Source: Verrucomicrobiales bacterium (GTDB lineage Bacteria > Verrucomicrobiota > Verrucomicrobiia > Verrucomicrobiales > Akkermansiaceae). From it: 19,097 nucleotides of DNA. The stretch lies in contig DPWT01000034.1 of the NCBI GenBank assembly GCA_003527555.1, positions 1-19,097 of the forward strand. Direction: 5' to 3'. Each line of letters opens with the position of its first letter. Positions within the stretch are counted from its first letter, which is position 1. Positions 9,517 through 17,256 of the stretch are shown piece after piece. Position numbers and translations under genes: made by a program. The notes below the pieces were generated by a model. It had not been told where the DNA came from and made no database searches. It saw only the letters and a program-made list of their open reading frames with translations.

Positions 9517-9621
9517 GTTCGCGTGCACTCACCTCCGTGTATCACGGAGCTTCTCACATCCATGCTTCCGGAGGAGGAAGTATGTACACCAGCACAGCCT
9601 GAGCGGGCGAAGGCAATCCCG
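9517..9621 (+). repeat. Dispersed tRNA-linked repeat, copy 2
   Basis: This is the inverted counterpart of the copy at 7954-8059, lying between the two tRNA-Asp tail repeats. Identical or near-identical blocks are at 9595-9621 (27 of 27), 9564-9576 (13 of 13), 9537-9546 (9 of 10) and 9517-9523 (7 of 7). A 7-bp hairpin (CTCCGTG/CACGGAG, 9533-9549) lies inside. Relative to its neighbouring tRNA it has the same orientation as copy 1. Its end merges with the tRNA tail repeat at the shared bases TCCCG. Confidence 0.8.
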
Positions 9622-9681
9622 TCCATCCCGCCACTTGTTTCGCTTGGAAAACCCCGCACTCTAATGCGGGGTTTTTTTTGT
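9617..9681 (+). repeat. Direct repeat of tRNA-Asp tail plus terminator, copy B
   Basis: Second copy of the 9420-9483 segment. It carries 17 bases of the tRNA-Asp 3' end including CCA but no upstream tRNA body, so it is not a tRNA gene. The near identity to copy A, including the non-coding terminator, suggests the duplication is recent or maintained by recombination. Confidence 0.9.
9648..9679 (+). terminator. Second copy of the tRNA-Asp terminator
   Basis: AAAACCCCGCA and TGCGGGG form the same stem as the terminator at 9451-9481, followed by eight T. It would stop any read-through toward plsY. Confidence 0.85.
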
Positions 9682-9697
9682 CTTAAGTTATAAGACA
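9679..9697. promoter_or_regulatory. Inverted repeat upstream of plsY
   Basis: TGTCTTA and TAAGACA are separated by 5 bases directly after the second terminator and 60 bases before the plsY ATG. The position suits an operator or a promoter-overlapping site for plsY-gpsA. No regulator can be named. Confidence 0.35.
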
Positions 9698-9756
9698 ATC
9701 GCTGATTGCGAAAAAGCAGTTGGAATTTTGGATTCTCAAACTATCATCAAGCCGTA

Positions 9757-10458
9757 ATGCCACTCTGGATCCCACCATTAATCGCCTTTCTTGCAGGCTC
9801 AATCCCCTTTGGCCTTCTTATCGCCAAGACTAAAGGTGTCAACATCCGCGAACATGGCTCAGGAAACATAGGCGCGACAAATGTGTTACGCGTCATTGGT
9901 AAGCCATATGGAATTGGTTGCCTAATACTTGATTTCCTCAAAGGCTTCCTCCCCAGCCTATTAGCAATTAATGTATTTGTGATCGCCGGAAAAAACCCAC
10001 AATTCATCATGGATAACCTTAACGGTATGGCGAATACATTCCCCGCAGTCGATGCATGGAAAGCTCAAACACTCGTCATCATCGTCGGCCTCGCCGCTAT
10101 TATGGGGCACAACTACTCTCCATGGATTGGCTTCAAGGGAGGCAAGGGTATTGCCACATCAGGCGGAGTGCTGGTTGCATTAATGCCCGTTGGTGTAGTC
10201 GTCTTGTTGGCTATTTGGCTACTTTTTTTTGTAACCTCACGTTACGTCTCTGTTGCAAGTATCGGAACAGCTATAATGGTGCCGGTGGTCACTCTATACG
10301 GGTCCTATCGTCATGGCTATCTATCCGACGGCACGTGGAATAAGCCGCTCTTTGTTTTCAGTATTGTAGTCGCCCTGCTCGCCGTATGGCGACACCGCAC
10401 CAACATCAAATCTCTGATGAACGGCACCGAACATAAATTTAGTAAAAAGAAAAAATGA
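9757..10458 (+). CDS. plsY: Glycerol-3-phosphate acyltransferase PlsY
   Basis: Integral membrane enzyme transferring an acyl group from acyl-phosphate to glycerol 3-phosphate to make lysophosphatidic acid. With the ATG at 9757 it has 233 residues. The first membrane segment (LIAFLAGSIPFGLLIA) is followed by conserved loop GSGNIGATNVLR. The second conserved motif, GHNYSPWIGFKGGKGIATSGG, lies at mid-protein, and WRHRTNIKSLMNGTE at the end is the third. About six or seven hydrophobic segments are visible, slightly more residues than the usual 190-220 because of a longer loop after the second segment. An upstream TTG at 9706 is less likely, since it adds a polar stretch before the membrane segment. 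The stop overlaps the gpsA start by four bases (ATGA), so product and substrate enzymes are translationally coupled. Confidence 0.95.
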   Translation: MPLWIPPLIAFLAGSIPFGLLIAKTKGVNIREHGSGNIGATNVLRVIGKPYGIGCLILDFLKGFLPSLLAINVFVIAGKNPQFIMDNLNGMANTFPAVDAWKAQTLVIIVGLAAIMGHNYSPWIGFKGGKGIATSGGVLVALMPVGVVVLLAIWLLFFVTSRYVSVASIGTAIMVPVVTLYGSYRHGYLSDGTWNKPLFVFSIVVALLAVWRHRTNIKSLMNGTEHKFSKKKK

Positions 10459-11453
10459 CCAGCCGCGCTGCCATCCTAGGAACTGGCTCGTGGGGCACTG
10501 CCCTCGCCAGCATCCTTGCATCCAAAGTAGACAAAGTCTGTATGATTGGACGCAATCAAAAAACGGTAGATGAGATCAACAACTCTAACACCAACCATCA
10601 CTACATTCCAGGTGAAACGCTTGCAGCCAACATTTGCGCTACTACGAATTTAGAACAAGCCAGGGATTACCCCATCGTTTTTTTTGTCGTTCCCACGTCC
10701 GCTACTGATAATACTGCCTACAAACTGTCAGAAATCGGTTTACCCAAAGAGACTATCCTAGTTTCTTGTGCTAAAGGCATTGCCAGTGAAAGCGGCAAAC
10801 GCATGAGTGAACTCATTCACGCTCATCTCCCAGATAATCCGCTTGCCGTGTTATCAGGGCCAAACCACGCCGAGGAAGTCGCCCGTGCACTCGCTACCTG
10901 TGCCGTTATCGGGTCTAAAGACCGAGCGCTTGCAATGCAGCTTCAAGAAATTATTACAACTCCCTACTTCCGCTGCTACACAAGCGATGACATTGCAGGT
11001 ATCGAGCTTGGTGCCGCAATGAAAAACGTATTCGGTATCGCCGCGGGTATTGCTGATGGTATTGGCTTGGGCGACAACGCCATTGCGGCTTTGGTCACCC
11101 GCGGTTTGGCTGAAATGATTAGACTCGGCACCGCGCTTGGAGGCAAGACTGAGACATTTATCGGCTTGTCAGGAGTGGGTGATTTGATGGCCACCTGTTA
11201 CTCGCCTCATTCGCGCAACAACCGCGTAGGCAAAGCCCTCGGAAAAGGAGGTGAACTTAAAGATATTGTAGCCAATCTTGGAATGGTAGCTGAGGGTGTA
11301 CGTAATACCAAATCGATTCATAACGCAGGGCTCTTAACAGATGTGCGCACGCCACTTATCGATGCTGTCTATCAGATTCTCTACGAGCATAAACCCGCAT
11401 CCTATGCACTTGAAGAATTGCTCACCCGGGACACACGGCCGGAGGCTGATTAG
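10455..11453 (+). CDS. gpsA: Glycerol-3-phosphate dehydrogenase [NAD(P)+]
   Basis: Reduces dihydroxyacetone phosphate to sn-glycerol 3-phosphate, the backbone consumed by PlsY encoded just upstream. The 332-residue product has the usual length. The dinucleotide-binding motif LGTGSWGTALA starts at residue 8. Lys107 in SCAKGI and Lys190 in AAMKNVFGIAAGIADG are the expected catalytic lysines, and SGPNHAEEVA (134-143) stands for the usual SGPxxAxEV. GLGDNAIAALVTRGLAEM and GLSGVGDLMATC are family signatures. The ATG overlaps the plsY stop codon as ATGA. There is no Shine-Dalgarno sequence apart from an A-rich stretch within plsY. No terminator is seen after it; the next gene starts 50 bases on. 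Confidence 0.97.
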   Translation: MTSRAAILGTGSWGTALASILASKVDKVCMIGRNQKTVDEINNSNTNHHYIPGETLAANICATTNLEQARDYPIVFFVVPTSATDNTAYKLSEIGLPKETILVSCAKGIASESGKRMSELIHAHLPDNPLAVLSGPNHAEEVARALATCAVIGSKDRALAMQLQEIITTPYFRCYTSDDIAGIELGAAMKNVFGIAAGIADGIGLGDNAIAALVTRGLAEMIRLGTALGGKTETFIGLSGVGDLMATCYSPHSRNNRVGKALGKGGELKDIVANLGMVAEGVRNTKSIHNAGLLTDVRTPLIDAVYQILYEHKPASYALEELLTRDTRPEAD

Positions 11454-11503
11454 AAATGATGTAAAATGGGAAATACAAGTGCTTTGCTACAAACAATCAA
11501 GTC

Positions 11504-12043
11504 ATGTCCACCAATCGAAATACCCTCGCCGAGGGAAAGTATCTTGGCCTGTATTACAGAGACAACTGGGAGTTCACCGAAAGGCCCAATAGCAATGGCG
11601 TAGTTGGCATTCTCCCAATCACTGATGACGGCAAAATCGTGCTCATCGAGCAGTATCGCATACCCACACAATCTACAGTAATAGAAATCCCCGCTGGGCT
11701 TGTAGGTGATGAGCCCGAACACGCACACGAGTCGCTAGAAGCAACAGCACAACGTGAATTGTTAGAAGAAACAGGATATCGTGCAGCCAAAATAACCCCA
11801 CTAATATCTAGCCCTACATCGGCAGGAATGACCTCTGAGATCACCCATTTATATGCTGCCACTAAATTAACTCGCGAGCATCAAGGTGGTGGTATTGAAG
11901 GCGAGAACATTACCGTGCATCATATCAAAAAAGAGGAATTAAGCAGCTGGTTAGCCAACAAGAAACAAGAAGGCCACTCCATCGACTTCAAAATTCATGC
12001 ATGCCTATACCTCGCTGAACAATGCGGTATACTCAACAGTTAG
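11504..12043 (+). CDS. Nudix hydrolase, ADP-ribose pyrophosphatase-like
   Basis: Probably hydrolyses ADP-ribose or a related nucleoside diphosphate sugar. The 179-residue protein has strand IVLIEQYRIPTQSTVIEIPAGLVGD typical of the ADP-ribose pyrophosphatase branch, then the Nudix helix with ESLEATAQRELLEETGY, providing the metal-binding REXXEE glutamates. The first half of the Nudix box is longer than the standard G-x5-E by several residues (GLVGDEPEHAHE), as in some PAGLVGD-type members, so this is probably natural variation. TSAGMTSEITHLYAA and the C-terminal acidic region fit the same branch. It is followed after 10 bases by a TcdA-like gene on the same strand. No Shine-Dalgarno sequence is seen. 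The true substrate is not decidable from sequence. Confidence 0.9.
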   Translation: MSTNRNTLAEGKYLGLYYRDNWEFTERPNSNGVVGILPITDDGKIVLIEQYRIPTQSTVIEIPAGLVGDEPEHAHESLEATAQRELLEETGYRAAKITPLISSPTSAGMTSEITHLYAATKLTREHQGGGIEGENITVHHIKKEELSSWLANKKQEGHSIDFKIHACLYLAEQCGILNS

Positions 12044-12053
12044 ATTTGGTCAA

Positions 12054-12845
12054 ATGGAGAGATTCGGCGGTATCGAAAGATTATATGGAAAAAAGGCGAT
12101 GGAAAAATTCCGTCATGCCCATGTATGCGTTGTAGGTATTGGAGGCGTTGGATCTTGGATCGTAGAGGCTCTTGCCCGATCAGGAATCGGGCATATTACG
12201 ATGATTGATCTCGATGAAATTTGTATCACCAATATTAACCGGCAACTTCACGCGATGGATGGAGAAATAGGTAAACAAAAAACCTCCGCAATGGCAGATC
12301 GTATCCGAGCCATAAATCCTGATTGTAAGATAATTGCACTTGAAGCATTTTTTAGTCATCGCAACGCAAATGAAATTCTCGATCAAGGGTTTGACTACGT
12401 GATCGATGCCATCGACCGTGTACAATCGAAGTCTTTACTACTCGACGGCTGCCATAAGAGAAACATTCCGGTGATTAGCTGCGGCGGGGCTGGCGGGCTG
12501 CGTGACCCTTCAAAAATCCACATCGATGACATCTCACGCTGCTACAATGATAACCTGATGAATCAGGTCCGTAGAAACCTCCGCACAAAGTATGGATTTC
12601 CTATGGGGGCCGATCCCAAACGAAAAATCAAGGCACGTAAATTCTACATCGATTGTATTTTCTCAAGCGAGTCTCCCGTTTACCAGCAGTGCGACGGTGA
12701 GGTATCCACCGAGAAACCCAAAAACATGGCAGATGAGGGTAGAAGGCTCAATTGTATGTCCGGCTATGGCAGCATTACACACATGACAGCGACCTTCGGA
12801 TTCTTCGCCGTTTCCAAATGTCTTGATAAGCTTGCCTCAGTTTAA
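12054..12845 (+). CDS. tcdA: tRNA threonylcarbamoyladenosine dehydratase (TcdA/CsdL-like)
   Basis: Belongs to the E1-like ThiF/MoeB fold; TcdA uses ATP to cyclise t6A to ct6A at position 37 of tRNAs reading ANN codons. I choose the ATG at 12054 (263 residues) because family proteins begin near MERFGGIERLYG. An ATG at 11997 lies inside the Nudix gene. The nucleotide-binding motif GIGGVGSWIVEALARSGIG starts at residue 28, followed by IDLDEICITNINRQ with the ATP-contacting Asp and Asn-x-x-Arg. SCGGAGG and the C-terminal GYGSITHMTATFGFFA are TcdA-type rather than MoeB-type features, and no CxxC zinc pairs are present. It is probably in one transcript with the Nudix gene (10-base gap) and argB (36-base gap). 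Confidence 0.9.
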   Translation: MERFGGIERLYGKKAMEKFRHAHVCVVGIGGVGSWIVEALARSGIGHITMIDLDEICITNINRQLHAMDGEIGKQKTSAMADRIRAINPDCKIIALEAFFSHRNANEILDQGFDYVIDAIDRVQSKSLLLDGCHKRNIPVISCGGAGGLRDPSKIHIDDISRCYNDNLMNQVRRNLRTKYGFPMGADPKRKIKARKFYIDCIFSSESPVYQQCDGEVSTEKPKNMADEGRRLNCMSGYGSITHMTATFGFFAVSKCLDKLASV

Positions 12846-12874
12846 GATTTCGAATTTAGCATTTCGTGCTTAAA
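12840..12874. repeat. Degenerate 7-base repeat array before argB
   Basis: Five consecutive 7-base units of the form NTTTNGN or close to it: GTTTAAG, ATTTCGA, ATTTAGC, ATTTCGT and a diverged GCTTAAA. They cover the stop codon of the TcdA-like gene and most of the spacer before argB. A similar five-unit array lies at 14908-14942. Function is unknown. Confidence 0.5.
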
Positions 12875-12881
12875 CAAAAGC

Positions 12882-13760
12882 ATGTCCATGGACACTACCA
12901 TCAATAAAGCCTCGGCCTTGGTCGAGGCACTACCATATTTTCAGTCATTTCGCGGCCACACCTTCTTAATTAAAATGGGTGGCTCCGCAATGGAAGACCC
13001 CGCCTTAGTGCGCAAAGTTATGCGGGATATCGTATTTCTCGAAATTGCAGGGATCAATCCAGTAATCGTTCACGGCGGTGGTAAGGCCATTTCAGCAGCT
13101 ATGGAAGAAGCAGGACTGGAAGCAAAGTTCATCGGCGGATTTCGTGTGACAACTCCGGAGGCAATCGAAATAGTCGAACAAACACTCTCCAAAACCATCA
13201 ACCCACACCTTGTAGAAATGATTGTCGAACTGGGAGGTAAGGCAAATGGGATTCCGGGAACTGAGGTCTTTTTAGCACAGCGTATCCAAGCAACGGACGA
13301 ATCAGGCCAAAAAGTTGACGTCGGCCGAGTCGGAGAGGCTGTTTCCTGCGAGCTAAGTGCCATTCACTCGGTGTTGGCAAGCGAGTTTGTGCCCGTCATA
13401 TCACCACTCGGTAGCGAAAAAGAAACCGGTAAACCATTAAATGTGAATGCCGATCTAGCAGCTGCCTGCCTAGCTAAAGCACTAGGCGCAACCAAACTGG
13501 TTTATCTATCCGATGTGCCCGGAATTCTCGCGGATCCATCTAATGACGATTCTCTAATTCCCTCAATCAACCGCAGTCAGGCTGCCGAACTCATTGAAGA
13601 TGGAACAATTCACGGAGGAATGCTCCCAAAAATCAACTCAGCTTTAGATGCTCTGGCTAACAATGTGAGTAAAGTGCACTTTATCGATGGACGTGTTCCT
13701 CATTCACTACTATTGGAAATTTTTACAAGATCTGGTATTGGCACAGAAATTGTGGGCTAA
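12882..13760 (+). CDS. argB: Acetylglutamate kinase
   Basis: Phosphorylates N-acetylglutamate in the second step of arginine synthesis. The 292-residue protein has LIKMGGSAM at the N-terminal nucleotide site, IVHGGGKAI, GGFRVTT, and the long signature NVNADLAAACLAKALGATKL leading to YLSDVPGIL. It ends with GGMLPK and IDGRVPHSLLLEIFTRSGIGTEI. The N-terminal helix before the first strand (INKASALVEALPYFQSFRG) is the feature of arginine-sensitive hexameric kinases, so feedback inhibition by arginine is likely. An alternative ATG lies two codons on at 12888. No other arg gene is nearby. It converges on the prepilin peptidase gene with a 5-base gap and no terminator between them. Confidence 0.97.
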   Translation: MSMDTTINKASALVEALPYFQSFRGHTFLIKMGGSAMEDPALVRKVMRDIVFLEIAGINPVIVHGGGKAISAAMEEAGLEAKFIGGFRVTTPEAIEIVEQTLSKTINPHLVEMIVELGGKANGIPGTEVFLAQRIQATDESGQKVDVGRVGEAVSCELSAIHSVLASEFVPVISPLGSEKETGKPLNVNADLAAACLAKALGATKLVYLSDVPGILADPSNDDSLIPSINRSQAAELIEDGTIHGGMLPKINSALDALANNVSKVHFIDGRVPHSLLLEIFTRSGIGTEIVG

Positions 13761-13765
13761 TCTAA

Positions 13766-14899
13766 TCAGATGCCTTGATCTATGCGGATGAAGGAGAAAT
13801 ACCAATCCCATACCTGCCATCCCCAAAATATCCAACAGATGCCACCAAACGCCAGACTGGGGCCAAAGGGAAGTCTCTGACCAAACCCCATACGGCCAAG
13901 TATAGCTAACACGATACTAAACAAACAGGCGGCAAAAACGGTGAACAAAACCGACTGCCACCCAAGGCATGCCCCCAGCATCCCCATGAGGTAAACGTCT
14001 CCCATACCCATTGCCTCGCGCGGAATGACAACACGGCGCGCCTTACCCCTAAGCGACTTCAAATCTTCGATCATCATTGTTTTGCCCTGAACCTCAATCC
14101 GGTCGCCACGGATGGTAAGTGATTTGACGTCTGCCTTTTTTCCATCGACAAGAAAAGCCCCGCCTTCAATCATCAAGTGGTCGCTTTCTCGGTAAAATAA
14201 GTCAGACCATGGGTTATCCTCTCCATCGAGCACAAAACATAATTCCTCCTCATCACTTTTCGGCTCTCTGAGTTCCCAATCAACCAAACGGTCAAATTCC
14301 ACCTTCTTTTTCCCAAATAGGAACTTACCGAGCAGCACGACCGACCACAATCCGCCAAATCCTGCCACAAATCCCTTAGCTGCGGCAATCAGCCCGTCTA
14401 ACCAACCTTCCGCACGCAGATGATGTTGCACCAGGACAGCAGCAGCTAGCCCAAGTGCCGTGCCCAACCAAGTGACTTGCAACGGAATGACCATGAGTTC
14501 GGCATCAACAAAAACAACAACGACCAGCAGTGCCATCAGCAGCATGTAGAACAAAGCCAAACCCGGCGACAACGGAAAAGCTATCCACATGAGTAAAAAT
14601 AAACAGGCAGTCAGCAACTCGACAGCAAAGTAACGGAACGGAATTTTACACTCACACTCTGCACACTTTCCACGCTGCCATAGCCATGTGAATAATGGGA
14701 TATTCCGGTAACTTGGAATCTCCTTGCTACAGATCGGACAAAACGAACGTTTAGGTTTATTGACCGAAAGCCCACGAGGAAGCCGGTAGATCGCAACATT
14801 AAGAAATGAACCTATACATGCGCCGAGGACAAAAGCTGAGACAACCAATATCGGATGCTGCCAATTGACTGCATGCAATGTATCTAAAAATTCAGACAT
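13766..14899 (-). CDS. Prepilin peptidase (A24 family) with a soluble insertion
   Basis: A membrane aspartic protease that cleaves and N-methylates type IV prepilins and pseudopilins. Residues 17-45 hold the first membrane segment and GSFLNVAIYRLPRG. The cytoplasmic zinc-binding/methylase region has paired cysteines at 54/57 and 79/82. Catalytic aspartates are Asp132 (VFVDAELMVIP) and Asp301 (AMGMGDVYL), with about eight hydrophobic segments overall. The 377-residue length exceeds the usual 250-290 because about 100 charged, soluble residues (roughly 196-294) sit between a membrane segment and the second active-site motif. The three prepilin genes at 16315-18755 are likely substrates. It is divergent from the CCA-adding enzyme gene, with 96 bases between, and converges with argB. 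Confidence 0.95.
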   Translation of the reverse strand: MSEFLDTLHAVNWQHPILVVSAFVLGACIGSFLNVAIYRLPRGLSVNKPKRSFCPICSKEIPSYRNIPLFTWLWQRGKCAECECKIPFRYFAVELLTACLFLLMWIAFPLSPGLALFYMLLMALLVVVVFVDAELMVIPLQVTWLGTALGLAAAVLVQHHLRAEGWLDGLIAAAKGFVAGFGGLWSVVLLGKFLFGKKKVEFDRLVDWELREPKSDEEELCFVLDGEDNPWSDLFYRESDHLMIEGGAFLVDGKKADVKSLTIRGDRIEVQGKTMMIEDLKSLRGKARRVVIPREAMGMGDVYLMGMLGACLGWQSVLFTVFAACLFSIVLAILGRMGFGQRLPFGPSLAFGGICWIFWGWQVWDWYFSFIRIDQGI

Positions 14900-14907
14900 G
14901 CATATGT

Positions 14908-14942
14908 TCTAAACTCCAAATACCAAAATCTAAATACCAAAG
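14908..14942. repeat. Degenerate 7-base repeat array between prepilin peptidase and cca
   Basis: Read on the minus strand, five consecutive 7-base units follow the form NTTTNGN: CTTTGGT, ATTTAGA, TTTTGGT, ATTTGGA, GTTTAGA. On the plus strand this appears as a direct repeat AAATACCAAA at 14918-14927 and 14932-14941. The array lies 9 bases upstream of the prepilin peptidase ATG. A further direct repeat AATTCTGC occurs nearby at 14957-14964 and 14976-14983. Confidence 0.55.
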
Positions 14943-14995
14943 TGCAGCTCAAAAATAATTCTGCAAAATTCTTTTAATTCTGCCTAAAAGCTTTC

Positions 14996-16309
14996 GTGCC
15001 TGAAATTAAAGCCACTGCCAATAAGATTGCCCGTCGTCTAAGCGATGCCGGACACGTGACTTATTTCGCCGGTGGTTGCGTTCGGGATTTGCTCCTTGGA
15101 AAGGAACCCAAAGACTACGATATCGCAACATCGGCGACACCTGATGAAGTAATCGCCCTTTTCCCTAAAGCAGATCCTATCGGCGCACACTTCGGGGTAA
15201 TCCTTGTTCGTGAAAAAGGGCTACCGTTTGAGATCGCCACCTTCCGTCATGACGGCTCATACCACGACGGACGCCACCCGGATTCCGTAACATTCTCGAC
15301 ACCCGAAGAGGATGCCAAACGACGAGATTTTACGGTGAACGGACTCTTTCAAAAGCCTGAGACCGACGAGATCATCGATTTCGTCCACGGTCAGGATGAT
15401 TTAAACACCCACACACTTCGTGCTATAGGTGATCCTCAAGAACGATTCCAGGAGGATGCACTACGCCTGATGCGTGCCATACGCTTCGCCATAACACTTG
15501 GTTTTAAGATTGAGCAAAAAACGTGGAATGCCGTCTGCGATACCGCACTTTTACTAGAGAAAATCAGCATGGAACGTATTCGGGATGAATTTTCCCAAAT
15601 CCTCCTCTCGCCCAACCGAGCCCGAGGGTTTGATCTACTCACTGAAAGCGGGCTCATGCGTTACATCGTTCCGGAAATTTATGATTTAATCGGATGTGAA
15701 CAACCTCCTCAATGGCACCCCGAAGGTGATGTTTACACCCACACACGTATCATGCTCGATATGCTGGATGACCAACCTACACTCGAGTTAGCGCTTGGTG
15801 TGCTTTTGCATGACATTGGCAAACCTCCCACATTCACCTACGATGAAGCGGATGATCGCATCCGATTCAATGGCCACGACCGCGTAGGCGCGGAGATGGC
15901 CGAGAAAATTTTACGTACATTAAAATATTCCAATAAAACGGTAGAATCTGCCTGCGCGATGGTTTCCAATCACATGAACTTTATGAACGTGCAGCACATG
16001 CGAACGGCAAAAGTAAAACGGTTCATGTCTCGCCCCACTTTCGAAGACGAAATGGAACTACATCGTGTCGATTGCGCCAGCAGCAACGGCTTCACCGAGA
16101 ATTATGACTTTCTGCGCGGCAAACAGAAAGAGTTTGCCGCCGAACCGCTCATTCCTGAGCCATTGATCACAGGTAAAGACCTGATCGACCTAGGCATGAA
16201 ACCTGGCCCAGAATTCAAGGCTATTCTAACTGCTATTCAGACCGAGCAGCTTGAGGGAAAAATCAACTCACGCGAAGAGGCGATGGCATATGTCAAGACC
16301 CAAAAATAA
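14996..16309 (+). CDS. CCA-adding tRNA nucleotidyltransferase (class II, with HD domain)
   Basis: Adds or repairs the 3' CCA of tRNAs; the family also includes poly(A) polymerases. The 437-residue protein starts with GTG at 14996 and has the nucleotidyltransferase motif GGCVRDLLLG followed by the catalytic DYD (Asp40, Asp42). The RRDFTVNGL signature is at 109-117, and ALRLMRAIRFA marks the neck domain. An HD phosphohydrolase domain with His272-Asp273 (LLHDIGKP) follows, as in bacterial CCA enzymes with repair activity. I favour CCA addition over poly(A) polymerase because of the HD domain and the absence of a long basic tail, but this is not certain. Both tRNA genes in the window encode CCA, so a repair role would suffice. 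It ends 5 bases from the convergent prepilin gene. Confidence 0.92.
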   Translation: MPEIKATANKIARRLSDAGHVTYFAGGCVRDLLLGKEPKDYDIATSATPDEVIALFPKADPIGAHFGVILVREKGLPFEIATFRHDGSYHDGRHPDSVTFSTPEEDAKRRDFTVNGLFQKPETDEIIDFVHGQDDLNTHTLRAIGDPQERFQEDALRLMRAIRFAITLGFKIEQKTWNAVCDTALLLEKISMERIRDEFSQILLSPNRARGFDLLTESGLMRYIVPEIYDLIGCEQPPQWHPEGDVYTHTRIMLDMLDDQPTLELALGVLLHDIGKPPTFTYDEADDRIRFNGHDRVGAEMAEKILRTLKYSNKTVESACAMVSNHMNFMNVQHMRTAKVKRFMSRPTFEDEMELHRVDCASSNGFTENYDFLRGKQKEFAAEPLIPEPLITGKDLIDLGMKPGPEFKAILTAIQTEQLEGKINSREEAMAYVKTQK

Positions 16310-16314
16310 CTCAA

Positions 16315-17232
16315 CTACGGTCGAGGTGTGATGATCGACTTGGTGAAGTGGTAGCTGTGTTTTTTTATAAGCTCTTCCACTGGCAGTCCTGAACGTTTAG
16401 CAAGGGTAATCCCTCTGTCGGTAAGCACGGTAATACTGACTTCAGCACCCAAGATACGCCCATTAGCCAGCTCCGCCATGGCAGGCGTTAATTCTATTGC
16501 ATTCCCCTTAAGTCTAAATTCTTGAAAACCGCCAGATGCTGCGGCATCTTGCATTAGTGATACACGTTCAATTCTTGTTACAGTTGAACTCCCAGACGTT
16601 TCTGTGTATTCCACTAAGATGGTAAAAGTGAATTCGTAAATATTTTCTACTAAGAAATTCTCTGCCGTCAGATCTTTCGTGTCATTAAACACATTGCTTG
16701 AAGTAGTTTTTAAATCGTCAACAGCAAGAAGATCAAAGGCTTCATCTGGATTCACCAAGTGACGATAAAGAGAAAATACAGCAAACTCATCTGAATCAGT
16801 ATTACCTATTTGGTCACGGTAAACCAAACGATAAGTCACAGCTGAGACGTCACCACCTTTATCATCAGCAGTACCAATTTTACCGTTATAGCGATCTGTG
16901 GCCCCAGTAAAGAAGATCAGCTGACTGGCATTGGTGATTTCCCTGCCATCAGGTCCCTCCAAGCCACGAGGCTCCACTCCAGCATAAAGCCATTCATAGG
17001 TATTGCCATCGCGACGCGAAACCATGCTCTCAAGATCCTTGGAAATCGTCTCAAGTGCCTCTTTTGCCTGGCGTGATGCGCGCACCTCATTGCGGCTATC
17101 GCGGTAGGTGTCCATCGATATGGCTGTCAGGTAAACCAGAACACCTAGCAATACGATGGTGATCATCATCGCGACTAGCAATTCGACAAGGGTAAAACCG
17201 TCTCGATTCTTTGGATAGAAAGTATGTTTCAT
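16315..17232 (-). CDS. Prepilin/pseudopilin, PulJ-like or Verru_Chthon cassette C-like
   Basis: A 305-residue exported protein with a type III (prepilin) signal. A basic leader ends at Gly12, then FTLVELLVAMMITIVLLGVLVYLTA follows, with Glu at +5 and a long hydrophobic helix. The region after it (YRDSRNEVRASRQAKEALETISKDLESM) is an amphipathic helix as in minor pseudopilins of the GspJ/PulJ kind. The rest is a soluble mostly beta domain with no recognised motif. It is the third gene of a three-prepilin operon, 24 bases after the preceding gene. The set resembles, by memory of its hallmarks, the Verru_Chthon cassette C protein. The exact subfamily is uncertain, but the prepilin assignment is firm. 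Confidence 0.88.
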   Translation of the reverse strand: MKHTFYPKNRDGFTLVELLVAMMITIVLLGVLVYLTAISMDTYRDSRNEVRASRQAKEALETISKDLESMVSRRDGNTYEWLYAGVEPRGLEGPDGREITNASQLIFFTGATDRYNGKIGTADDKGGDVSAVTYRLVYRDQIGNTDSDEFAVFSLYRHLVNPDEAFDLLAVDDLKTTSSNVFNDTKDLTAENFLVENIYEFTFTILVEYTETSGSSTVTRIERVSLMQDAAASGGFQEFRLKGNAIELTPAMAELANGRILGAEVSITVLTDRGITLAKRSGLPVEELIKKHSYHFTKSIITPRP

Positions 17233-17256
17233 GAAAAATATTAGGTTTCTTAGGCT

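Noticed and set aside
11704..11770. Broken Nudix box in the Nudix hydrolase.
   Set aside because: The first Gly-to-Glu spacing is longer than standard, but the REXXEE metal ligands are intact and the PAGLVGD variant is typical of a known branch, so loss of activity is not indicated.
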